In this document: positions 7,255 to 12,941 of the stretch, one piece after another
Layout of the letters: each line of letters opens with the position of its first letter
Numbering within the stretch: position 1 is the stretch's first letter
Assembly (NCBI GenBank): GCA_905194675.1
Contig: CAJJTG010000049.1
Coordinates: forward strand, 1 to 12,941
Direction: 5' to 3'
Length of the DNA stretch: 12,941 nt
Source: an uncultured Collinsella sp.
GTDB lineage: Bacteria; Actinomycetota; Coriobacteriia; Coriobacteriales; Coriobacteriaceae
The notes under the pieces: generated by a model
The model's input: the letters and a program-made list of their open reading frames with translations, nothing else
Database searches by the model: none
Told to the model about the DNA's origin: nothing
Program-made: the position numbers and the translations under genes

Positions 7255-7384
7255 GCGTTGCATTGCTGGCGACTGTTGAGGCGAATGGGTGAACGGCAAT
7301 ATGGTCAGGCGTGGAATCAAAGAGTCGGGCAGGGACAATCCTGCCAACAACGCTGTCGCGGTTTCGCGTGGCGGGTGCGTTCGT

Positions 7385-7807
7385 CTACGCACCCACGATC
7401 CCACGTGCCACGCTCAGCAGCTCGTACTCCCTTTGGCTCCACTGGTACAGCTCAGCAGTGTTGATGGCGTCGCGGCACAAGTCCAGGAATGCCCCGGCGC
7501 CCTCGCAGAAGCACTCGCGGGCAAAGGCGCCGGATCCGTCTGCAGCGCACACGCCGTCGGCAAACAGCTTCCAGCTGGACGGCTCGCGCGAGTCATCTCC
7601 GAGCAGCTTGATCTGCAACACATGTGGATTGCCGGCAGCGCAGAGCTCTTCCTCGAGCTTCTCCACCGTAAAGCGCATCTGGTGGGAGAGACGGCTCTTG
7701 ACCATGGCCGAGGCGTAGCCATTTGGCTTATCCAGAAGATGCATGTGATTCGGTTTGACAACCAGGTTGTGGAAGTTGCGCTCGCTGCGCACGGAGAAAT
7801 TGTCCAT
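7385..7807 (-). CDS. Orphan 140-aa protein of unknown function
   Basis: The product starts MDNFSVRSERNFHNLVV, with AAGGAG placed seven bases before the ATG at 7807, which decides the start. I do not recognise a family. It has no signal peptide and no membrane helix. It carries five cysteines (about 56, 87, 99, 101, 111) and several histidines near the N-terminus (13, 21, 23), but no classic zinc-binding spacing. Helical segments such as FTVEKLEEELCAAG and AGAFLDLCRDAINTAELYQW suggest a small cytoplasmic alpha/beta protein. It stands alone: about 180 bp separate it from the operon to its left and 367 bp from the divergent ATPase. The good ribosome site and GC-rich third positions support a real gene. 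The same frame runs open much further upstream, but nothing there looks coding. Confidence 0.7.
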   Translation of the reverse strand: MDNFSVRSERNFHNLVVKPNHMHLLDKPNGYASAMVKSRLSHQMRFTVEKLEEELCAAGNPHVLQIKLLGDDSREPSSWKLFADGVCAADGSGAFARECFCEGAGAFLDLCRDAINTAELYQWSQREYELLSVARGIVGA

Positions 7808-7905
7808 ACGGACTCCTTTCATCGATGTTGGCAGGGCCACCGTGCCTCTTGGCCGGTTGGCGTCGGGATCGTGGAGCCAACTCTCTACCCCGACTCTGGA
7901 TAAAA

Positions 7906-7928
7906 CGCGCCCGCTCCTTGCGGGCACG
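7906..7928 (-). terminator. GC-rich hairpin followed by TTTTA in the leader of the 140-aa gene
   Basis: The arms 7909-7914 and 7920-7925 (GCCCGC with GCGGGC) pair around a five-base loop. Read on the minus strand the stem is followed by GCGTTTTATCC, and the loop contains AAGGA, a ribosome-site-like sequence. It lies about 100 bases upstream of the 140-aa gene in its own direction, so it could be an attenuator or the terminator of a short upstream transcript. The T run is short, so the call is weak. A possible promoter (TTGATT, 16 bp, GATAGA) lies just upstream at about 7937-8000. Confidence 0.35.
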
Positions 7929-7954
7929 ATGGAGTCTATCAGCGTGCGCGGACA

Positions 7955-8001
7955 GAAATCAAGCGCGCTTGCGAAATGACGCGCGGGCGGCGCTTGATTT
8001 C
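7955..8001. repeat. Perfect 12-bp inverted repeat in the intergenic region
   Basis: GAAATCAAGCGC at 7955-7966 is the exact reverse complement of GCGCTTGATTTC at 7990-8001; the arms are 23 bases apart. The space between is rich in GCGC words, so further pairing is possible. It lies in the 367-bp gap between the divergent 140-aa gene and the ATPase. It could be a regulator site overlapping the -35 of the minus-strand gene, or a structured RNA. Confidence 0.7.
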
Positions 8002-8024
8002 GCCGGCTGCTGCTAGGCTTAAAT

Positions 8025-8140
8025 CCGAAAAAGTGTCGAAATCTCACGTGTAAAAGTACGGAAAAGTGTCGTAATACATACTTTAATACCTCGAAAAAGT
8101 GTCGAAATAAGCACCTAACAACTATGGAAAAGTGTATCCT
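8025..8140 (+). repeat. Four direct repeats with exact 33-bp period upstream of the ATPase
   Basis: The motif CGRAAAAGTGTCGWAAT occurs with its AAGTGT core at 8031, 8064, 8097 and 8130, exactly 33 bp apart each time. Copies one to three match over 16-17 bases with one or two differences; copy four (GGAAAAGTGTATCCT) is degenerate at its right side. The 16-bp spacers are unrelated to each other. The array ends about 40 bases before the ATPase start. Since 33 bp is about three helical turns, all copies face the same side of the DNA, as expected for cooperative operator sites. The period is also 11 codons, and the frame of the ATPase stays open through the array, reading KKCRN, EKCRN, KKCRN, EKCIL. 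No usual start codon lies in that frame before 8124. Confidence 0.85.
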
Positions 8141-8174
8141 AGTGCTAAAACAGCACGTAATAAGGGGTATGCTT

Positions 8175-9497
8175 ATGCTACAGAGAAAAGCGAAAGCACA
8201 GTTTGAATCTTGGCTTGCCTCGTCGCCTAACAAAGCTCTTTTGGTCAAGGGTGCCCGACAGGTGGGAAAGTCATATTTGGTCAACGTCTTTGCAGGCGAA
8301 TCGTTCGAAAACGTCGTGACGTTCGACCTTATCGCCGACGCGTCCGTGCGCGATTCGTTTTTGGCGGCAAAAAGCGCGGATGACCTGCTTATGCGCATGT
8401 CCATCGCTGCGACGCAGCCGATGGTCGCCAACAAGACCGTTGTGGTTATCGACGAGGTGCAGCGATGCCCCAACGTAGTGACGTTTATCAAATACCTGGT
8501 CCAGCGCGGCGACTTTCGATACATCCTTACCGGATCGCTCCTTGGCGTTGAGCTCGGGGGCATCGATTCCCTGCCAGTGGGGTATGTCGAACAGGTCCAG
8601 ATGTACCCGCTCGACTTTGAGGAGTTTTGTTGGGCAAATGGCGTTGGTGCCAGCGTGTTTGACATGCTCAGGGGCTGTCTAAAGGATGAAGGGGAGCTCC
8701 CCGGCTACCTGTATGACCGCTTGCTCGATCTGTTCCATCAGTATGTGGTGGTGGGAGGCATGCCCGACGCGGTCAATTCCTTCTTGGCGACGCGCAATGT
8801 CGACGAGGTTCGAAACATCCACCGCGATCTTCACGCCCTGTATCGCGATGACATCGCAAAGTACGCTCCGCCCGAGTTACGCTTGGTTATTCGCGATATC
8901 TATGATTTGATTCCCAGCGAGGCCGGCTCCAAAAACAAGCGATTCAAGCTGTCATCGATTAACGGTGTCAAACGTTTTTCGCAGGTGACAGACCATTTTC
9001 TCTGGTTATCGGAGGCGGGTGTCGCGCTTCCCGTGTATAACGTAACGGCGCCCGTGGCACCCCTTTTATTGGGAGAGCAACGAAATCTGTTCAAGCTGTT
9101 TTACTTGGACACCGGAATGCTCATGTCGTCGTATTCCAAAAGGGTCGCCCAAGGCGTTTTTGATGGGGAGGCGGAAGACGCCTTTGGCATGAACATGGGG
9201 GCGGCGTTTGAGGGCTTTGTTGCCCAAGAGCTCAAAGCTCATGGATTCAGATTGCGCTACTTTACATCGAAAAAGGTTGGCGAGCTCGATTTTGTTGAGG
9301 AGACGCTCGATGGGGAAGTGTTTGCTATCGAGGTCAAATCGGGCAAGAGCTTTAAGTCCCACGCGGCGCTCGATAACGCACTGGCAACGAAGGGCTACGG
9401 AATCGATCGCGCCCTGGTACTTGCGGAATGTAATCTTCACCGCGATGGTGACGTACTGTATCTGCCCATCTTTATGGCAGGGCTTTTGGAGCCGTAA
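8175..9497 (+). CDS. Predicted ATPase, AAA_14 plus DUF4143 family, with nuclease-like C-terminus
   Basis: The 440-residue product has Walker A GARQVGKS (26-33), Walker B VVVIDEVQRCPN (89-100), a sensor-like YILTGSLLG (116-124) and the family signature YPLDFEEF (144-151). Around residue 185-215 comes HQYVVVGGMPDAV, typical where AAA_14 passes into DUF4143. The C-terminus has GELDFV (D372) and AIEVKSGKS (E386, K388), the D...ExK pattern of PD-(D/E)XK-like folds. These cytoplasmic ATPases are very common in gut bacteria, and their biological role is not settled. The start at 8175 is preferred because AAGGGG lies seven bases upstream; ATGs at 8124 and 8169 are in frame but worse placed. It stands alone, divergent from the 140-aa gene and convergent with the next gene, and is probably controlled by the 33-bp-spaced repeats upstream. 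Confidence 0.9.
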   Translation: MLQRKAKAQFESWLASSPNKALLVKGARQVGKSYLVNVFAGESFENVVTFDLIADASVRDSFLAAKSADDLLMRMSIAATQPMVANKTVVVIDEVQRCPNVVTFIKYLVQRGDFRYILTGSLLGVELGGIDSLPVGYVEQVQMYPLDFEEFCWANGVGASVFDMLRGCLKDEGELPGYLYDRLLDLFHQYVVVGGMPDAVNSFLATRNVDEVRNIHRDLHALYRDDIAKYAPPELRLVIRDIYDLIPSEAGSKNKRFKLSSINGVKRFSQVTDHFLWLSEAGVALPVYNVTAPVAPLLLGEQRNLFKLFYLDTGMLMSSYSKRVAQGVFDGEAEDAFGMNMGAAFEGFVAQELKAHGFRLRYFTSKKVGELDFVEETLDGEVFAIEVKSGKSFKSHAALDNALATKGYGIDRALVLAECNLHRDGDVLYLPIFMAGLLEP

Positions 9498-9534
9498 CGT
9501 GCCGCTGGCTCTTCCGGCCTTCCCTTAACCCTCG

Positions 9535-10521
9535 CTACTCGTCGTCTCCGTCGTTGGGGTCACCCTTGAGGGTGTTGATGTCCAGGTGCTGGTTGTCGTC
9601 CTCTTTTTGCTGGGTCTCCGACTCCGCTTGGGTGGGGCCGCGGAACAGCTGGAATCCCTCAAACGCAATGACGCCGAGCAGGGCAATGACAATGGCGATA
9701 AAGGCAACCTTGACTGCCTGCGGAAACTCCGAGAAACGCAGCGCCTTTTCCGTGGCGTAATAATCGGCGAAGCGCTCTTCGCCCGTGCTTTTGGTATACG
9801 CCGGCGCGGACGCGGCCTCCGGGTCATATTCCGGTGCAGGCGTGGCGGCGTACGGATTGTTGAGATAATCGCTCGATGCGGTGCCAAAATCCTCGGTCTC
9901 GATGCGACCGGTGTCAGCATGGCCATCGGAATAATCGGAATATGCTGTACTGCTCTCATAGTCCGCGGCGCTCGTGTTGGCGGCAAAAAGCGGGTTAACT
10001 GGAACGTCGAGCGCCGGCATGCCGGTAGAGGTCTCATCCAGATCGGCTGCAGCCCAGGAGTCGTAGGCAACCTGATGGGCAACGGGCTCATCGAGCCTTG
10101 TGACCGGAGGCTCGCTTACCGCAGGAGCAGGCAACTGCTGGGCGCTGTACATAACGGTGCTGTCGGCCGATTTGCCCTGCGTCGCTGCAGCGAGAAATGC
10201 CGCCGTCTCGGACGGGTCGCTTGCGGGGCGGGGGGCGGGCGTGGGCGCCGAAGCGGGTGCGGGCGTAGGCGCGGGCGTCGAAACAGGCGACTGCGCAGGA
10301 GTCGGCGCAGATCCGGGCTTAGGCGCAAGTGCGGGCTTTGCACTTGTCGGACGAGCTCCGCCGCCCATGAGTTCCTCGGCGGTCCAGGGGCGGTCGCTCA
10401 TCACGTCGTCCAGGCTCAACGCAAACAGATCGTCTTCGCCCTCGTCAAACGCGCGTTTCGCATGCCTGGCGGCAGAAGCGGTGACTCCGCGGCCGTTGCG
10501 TGATGCGTTGCTCGACCCCAT
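9535..10521 (-). CDS. Pro/Ala-rich protein with one C-terminal transmembrane helix
   Basis: The 328-residue product starts MGSSNASRN. An AAAGGA site nine bases upstream favours this ATG over one at 10554. A short basic N-terminus (RHAKRAFDEGEDDLFALSLDDV) with a WTAEELMGG motif precedes a low-complexity Pro/Ala stretch with repeated APTPAP units (residues about 65-100). A long acidic, Ser/Tyr-rich disordered region follows, with several D/E-Y pairs. A single hydrophobic helix (VKVAFIAIVIALLGVIAFEG, residues about 269-290) lies close to the end, leaving a ~35-residue acidic tail (ESETQQKEDDNQHLD). No signal peptide is seen. I do not recognise the family. The layout suggests a tail-anchored or single-pass envelope protein, with the disordered part probably cytoplasmic. 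It may be lineage-specific. It is convergent with the ATPase gene and 122 bp downstream of the regulator gene on the same strand. Confidence 0.75.
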   Translation of the reverse strand: MGSSNASRNGRGVTASAARHAKRAFDEGEDDLFALSLDDVMSDRPWTAEELMGGGARPTSAKPALAPKPGSAPTPAQSPVSTPAPTPAPASAPTPAPRPASDPSETAAFLAAATQGKSADSTVMYSAQQLPAPAVSEPPVTRLDEPVAHQVAYDSWAAADLDETSTGMPALDVPVNPLFAANTSAADYESSTAYSDYSDGHADTGRIETEDFGTASSDYLNNPYAATPAPEYDPEAASAPAYTKSTGEERFADYYATEKALRFSEFPQAVKVAFIAIVIALLGVIAFEGFQLFRGPTQAESETQQKEDDNQHLDINTLKGDPNDGDDE

Positions 10522-10643
10522 CTTGCCCCATCCTTTCGAAATACTCACATTCATCGATTATATGGAACTTGCCTTGCGGCCGACTCTCGGATTCGTGCAT
10601 TCCAGAACTCGCGCTCAAAAGGGGAGGGGTGCAGGCGCGCTGA

Positions 10644-11297
10644 CTATTTGTCGCCGGCGGCAGCCTTTGCCTCGTTGAGGTAGCTATAGAAGCTGTACTT
10701 AGAGATGCCAAAGAACTCGCAGGCACGTTCGCTCGACTTGGAGATGAGAAAGGCGCCGCGACGGTCGAGGTAGCCAATGGCGCGGATGCGCTCGTCTTTG
10801 GTCATGAGCGCCGCGGGCTTGCCCACAAACTGTTCACACTCGCGCAGCAAGTCTTCGAGCAGGTCGCCGATGTTCTTGGTAATGGGCTCGGGCTCGGTAT
10901 AGCCCGTGCCGCCGGTGCCGGCAAAGGCATCGAGCGAACGCTCAAAAGCCTTCATGAGCGTAATGTCAAAGTTAATGCCCAAAATGCCGACGGGCTTGCC
11001 CTCGTCGTTGCGGATAAAGATCGTCGAGGACTTAAGCAGCTTGCCATCGGCGGTTTTGGTGAGGTATGGCTCGCGGTCGTGCACGTCGGTGATGCCCTCG
11101 TGCATGGACTCAAACACAATATGGCTGGGGCCGTCACCCAGTTTGCGCCCACTGACGTGGCCGTTTTCGATCACTACGATGGAGTGGTCCACGTCCTCGG
11201 TCTCCAGGTCGTGGACGACGACTTCGCAGTTGGGACCAAATTGGAGCGCCAAGCCGTGTGCAAGGCGCTTGTAAAACTCAATCTGTGCGGGGGTCAT
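10644..11297 (-). CDS. YheO/DauR-type transcriptional regulator (PAS-like plus HTH)
   Basis: The 217-residue product starts MTPAQIEFYKRLAHGL, with AGGAAGG just upstream; a GTG at 11327 is possible but less likely. The first ~115 residues match the YheO PAS-like domain: GPNCEVVVHDLE, HSIVVIENGHVSGRKLGD, and the strand set SSTIFIRNDEGKPVGILGINFDI. The C-terminus (about 155-215) matches the HTH_22 type: MTKDERIRAIGYLDRRGAF, then the helix-turn-helix around ERACEFFGISKYSFYSYLNE. DauR of this family controls D-arginine catabolism in Pseudomonas. Here the gene is divergent from a diaminopropionate ammonia-lyase gene, so it probably controls that gene in response to a small amino compound. Ligand and direction of control are inference. 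Confidence 0.9.
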   Translation of the reverse strand: MTPAQIEFYKRLAHGLALQFGPNCEVVVHDLETEDVDHSIVVIENGHVSGRKLGDGPSHIVFESMHEGITDVHDREPYLTKTADGKLLKSSTIFIRNDEGKPVGILGINFDITLMKAFERSLDAFAGTGGTGYTEPEPITKNIGDLLEDLLRECEQFVGKPAALMTKDERIRAIGYLDRRGAFLISKSSERACEFFGISKYSFYSYLNEAKAAAGDK

Positions 11298-11322
11298 GGG
11301 TGCCTTCCTAAAAATTAGTTTG

Positions 11323-11335
11323 GGCACACTGTGCC
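11323..11335. promoter_or_regulatory. Palindrome GGCACACTGTGCC in the leader of the regulator gene
   Basis: Six-base arms pair perfectly around one central base. The site lies 26 bp before the regulator start, just beyond its ribosome site, and could be an autoregulatory operator. It is unlike the two sites closer to dpaL. Confidence 0.35.
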
Positions 11336-11415
11336 ATAAACCACACCTGTTCGCAAATAACGAAAGCGTCGCTGCGTTATGTGACCGTTCGGCGGCGAAA
11401 AGGTACCGATTACGG

Positions 11416-11432
11416 TAACAAACAATTTGTTA
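11416..11432. promoter_or_regulatory. Operator-like palindrome, copy 1 (dpaL-regulator intergenic region)
   Basis: TAACAAACAATTTGTTA has perfect seven-base arms around three central bases. The core AACAAACNNTTTGTT (11417-11431) recurs 51 bp downstream. It lies about 140 bp before dpaL and 120 bp before the regulator start, so it could serve both genes. The TTGTTA half could act as a -35 box, but no convincing -10 was found. Confidence 0.6.
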
Positions 11433-11467
11433 TGTTTTCCAATCAAAAAGTGTGATAGAACAGTGCC

Positions 11468-11482
11468 AACAAACTTTTTGTT
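11468..11482. promoter_or_regulatory. Operator-like palindrome, copy 2 (dpaL-regulator intergenic region)
   Basis: AACAAACTTTTTGTT repeats the core of copy 1 with different central bases and perfect six-base arms. The centres of the two copies (11424 and 11475) are 51 bp apart, close to five helical turns, as expected for a dimer pair bound on one face or joined by looping. The adjacent YheO/DauR-type regulator is the natural candidate to bind it. Confidence 0.6.
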
Positions 11483-11574
11483 TGGCATCCACATAAAAGT
11501 TCAGCCGCATGAACGGGAATGGGCTGGAACGCGTATGCGGGGGCCGGCAAGAGAGGACTTAAGGAGTTCACCGT

Positions 11575-12789
11575 ATGGCCGATAAGATTCAGTGGGCGGG
11601 CAACACGATGCCCAAGAGCGATGATGAGCACTTGGGAATCATGAGCCTCGACCACGTGAAGAAGGCCCGCGCCTTCCACCAGTCGTTCCCCCAGTACACC
11701 GTCACTCCGCTTGCCCGCCTGGATGGCCAGGCCGCGCGCCTTGGCCTGTCCAACCTGTGCGTTAAAGACGAGAGCTATCGCTTTGGCCTCAACGCCTTTA
11801 AGGTCCTGGGCGGCTCGTTTGCCATGGCCAACTACATTGCCGACGAGACCGGCAAGGACGTTGCCGAGTGCACCTTCGATTACCTGACCTCCGATCAGCT
11901 TGCCAAGGACTTTGGCCAGGCCACCTTCTTTACCGCCACCGACGGCAACCATGGCCGCGGCGTGGCATGGGCTGCCAACAAGCTGGGCCAGAAGGCCGTC
12001 GTGCACATGCCCAAGGGTTCCACCAAGCCTCGCTTCGATAACATCGCCGCCGAGGGCGCCACGGTGACCATCGAAGAGGTCAACTACGACGAGTGCGTGC
12101 GCATGGCCGCCGCCGAGGCCGACGCCTGCGAGCGCGGCGTTATCGTTCAGGACACCGCCTGGGAGGGCTACGAGAAGATCCCGTCTTGGATCATGGAGGG
12201 CTACGGCACCATGGCTTCCGAGGCAGCCGAGCAGCTGCGCGAGATGGCCATCAACCGCCCGACGCACGTCTTTGTCCAAGCCGGCGTGGGCTCGCTGGCC
12301 GGCGCCGTGGTGGGCTACTTCACCAACTTGTATCCCGACAACCCGCCCACCTTTGTCGTGGTCGAGTGCGCACCTGCCGCCTGCCTGTACAAGGGCGCTG
12401 TCGCCGGCGACGGCGACCCGCGCATCGTGGACGGCGACATGCCCTCCATCATGGCCGGTCTGTGCTGCGGCGAGCCCAACATTCTGGGCTGGGATATCCT
12501 GCGCAACCACACCGCCGCCTTCGTGTCCTGCCCCGACTGGGTCACCGCTCGCGGCATGCGCACCCTGGGCGCTCCCGAGAAGGGCGACCCGCGCGTCATC
12601 TCCGGCGAGTCCGGCGCGGTGACCACCGGCCTGGTCGAGACCCTCATGCTCGATCCCGAGTACGCCGAGCTCAAGGAGCTCATCGGCCTGGACAAGACAA
12701 GCTCCGTGCTCTGCTTCTCCACGGAAGGTGACACGGACCCGGATCAGTACCGTCGCATCGTCTGGGAGGGCGAGTATCCGACCTGCTAA
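11575..12789 (+). CDS. dpaL: Diaminopropionate ammonia-lyase (PLP-dependent)
   Basis: The 404-residue product matches YgeX/DpaL enzymes in length (about 400) and motifs. It degrades 2,3-diaminopropionate to pyruvate and two ammonia; the characterised E. coli enzyme accepts both D and L forms. It is a cytoplasmic fold-type II PLP enzyme. The Schiff-base lysine is K76 in RFGLNAFKVLGG, and TATDGNHGRGVAW (D123) matches the segment with the second catalytic acid/base in E. coli (Lys77 and Asp120 there). The glycine loop QAGVGSLAGAV (about 235-245) binds the cofactor phosphate. CCGEPNILGW and ISGESGAVTTG complete the signature. AAGGAG lies eight bases before the ATG. The gene is divergent from a YheO/DauR-type regulator and preceded by paired palindromes, which suggests substrate-controlled catabolism for carbon and nitrogen. 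Generic serine/threonine dehydratases are less likely because the FGLNAFKVLGG and TDGNHGRGVAW blocks are specific. Confidence 0.95.
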   Translation: MADKIQWAGNTMPKSDDEHLGIMSLDHVKKARAFHQSFPQYTVTPLARLDGQAARLGLSNLCVKDESYRFGLNAFKVLGGSFAMANYIADETGKDVAECTFDYLTSDQLAKDFGQATFFTATDGNHGRGVAWAANKLGQKAVVHMPKGSTKPRFDNIAAEGATVTIEEVNYDECVRMAAAEADACERGVIVQDTAWEGYEKIPSWIMEGYGTMASEAAEQLREMAINRPTHVFVQAGVGSLAGAVVGYFTNLYPDNPPTFVVVECAPAACLYKGAVAGDGDPRIVDGDMPSIMAGLCCGEPNILGWDILRNHTAAFVSCPDWVTARGMRTLGAPEKGDPRVISGESGAVTTGLVETLMLDPEYAELKELIGLDKTSSVLCFSTEGDTDPDQYRRIVWEGEYPTC

Positions 12790-12865
12790 TCGTTGGGCGG
12801 CACAACGCGCCGCGCTAAATTCCTATTAGACCCCCTATGTCCTGCAGATGTATGAACCCGGGAGG

Positions 12866-12939
12866 CGGAGCGATACCTATTTGCTCCGTCGCGAGTTCCG
12901 CACGCAAAGGAAAGCACTTAATGTGCTTTCCGTCTTGCG
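12866..12939. other. Hairpin-rich sequence downstream of dpaL
   Basis: Two structures are visible. CGGAGC (12866-12871) pairs with GCTCCG (12883-12888). GGAAAGCAC (12909-12917) pairs perfectly with GTGCTTTCC (12923-12931) around TTAAT, with a further outer pairing CGCAA (12903-12907) to TTGCG (12935-12939). No T run follows before the window ends. It may be the dpaL terminator or the structured leader of a gene beyond the edge. Bases 12790-12865 show nothing clear. Confidence 0.45.
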
Positions 12940-12941
12940 CA

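Noticed and set aside
7328..7345. Hairpin GGCAGG/CCTGCC as a terminator of the 140-aa gene
   Set aside because: Only six pairs and no T run in either direction.
8025..8140. CRISPR array reading of the 33-bp-spaced repeats
   Set aside because: Repeats of about 17 bp and spacers of 16 bp are too short, only four copies exist, and there are no cas genes.
8025..8140. Plasmid-type iterons and a replication origin
   Set aside because: No replication initiator gene is nearby and no AT-rich melting region is evident; the neighbours look chromosomal.
7385..8665. A continuous 426-codon minus-strand frame covering the 140-aa gene and part of the ATPase gene
   Set aside because: Its upstream part runs antisense to the clear Walker-motif ATPase and through the intergenic repeats. 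The strong ribosome site at 7807 marks the real start.
11443..12510. Minus-strand frame of 355 codons over dpaL
   Set aside because: Antisense to an enzyme with all expected catalytic motifs; the product is His/Gly/Ala/Val-rich without domains.

Overview
The window looks like a piece of a high-GC gut actinobacterial chromosome, most likely Coriobacteriia (a Collinsella-like organism). The reasons are strong GC bias in most genes, AGGAGG-type ribosome binding sites, a YheO-type regulator divergent from a diaminopropionate ammonia-lyase gene, and an AAA_14/DUF4143 ATPase. The taxonomic call is inference.

Left edge (1-940): the degraded end of a mobile element with less GC-rich, Firmicutes-like sequence. 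It holds the C-terminal tail of an unrecognised protein (1-177) and a large serine recombinase pseudogene (259-884). The recombinase keeps about nine N-terminal residues joined directly, out of frame, to its zinc-ribbon and coiled-coil C-terminus. The element abuts the 3' end of a methyltransferase gene.

Defence-like operon (938-7204, all minus strand; transcription order right to left): a 70-aa ribbon-helix-helix protein, a 1081-aa SNF2-type helicase with a degenerate PLD-like N-terminus, a DUF4391 protein, an unrecognised 264-aa protein with a hydrophobic C-terminus, and a type III Mod-like adenine methyltransferase. Genes overlap or sit a few bases apart, so they are probably co-transcribed and translationally coupled. 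The methyltransferase stops just before its expected AdoMet-binding motif, and no Res endonuclease gene follows it. The system therefore appears to have been cut at its 3' end by the mobile element. The mod fragment also carries a striking stack of near-perfect palindromes (1202-1286).

Middle (7205-9534): an orphan 140-aa gene (minus) and a divergent predicted ATPase with an AAA_14 domain and a nuclease-like C-terminus (plus). The gap between them holds a 12-bp inverted repeat, a terminator-like hairpin, and four copies of a GAAAAGTGTCG-type motif spaced exactly 33 bp apart, running up to the ATPase start.

Right part (9535-12941): a Pro/Ala-rich single-pass membrane protein (minus), a YheO/DauR-type regulator (minus), and divergent dpaL (plus), whose product converts 2,3-diaminopropionate to pyruvate and ammonia. 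Their shared intergenic region contains two copies of the palindrome AACAAACNNTTTGTT with centres 51 bp apart, plausible operators. The window ends in hairpin-forming sequence after dpaL. No rRNA, tRNA or CRISPR array was seen.
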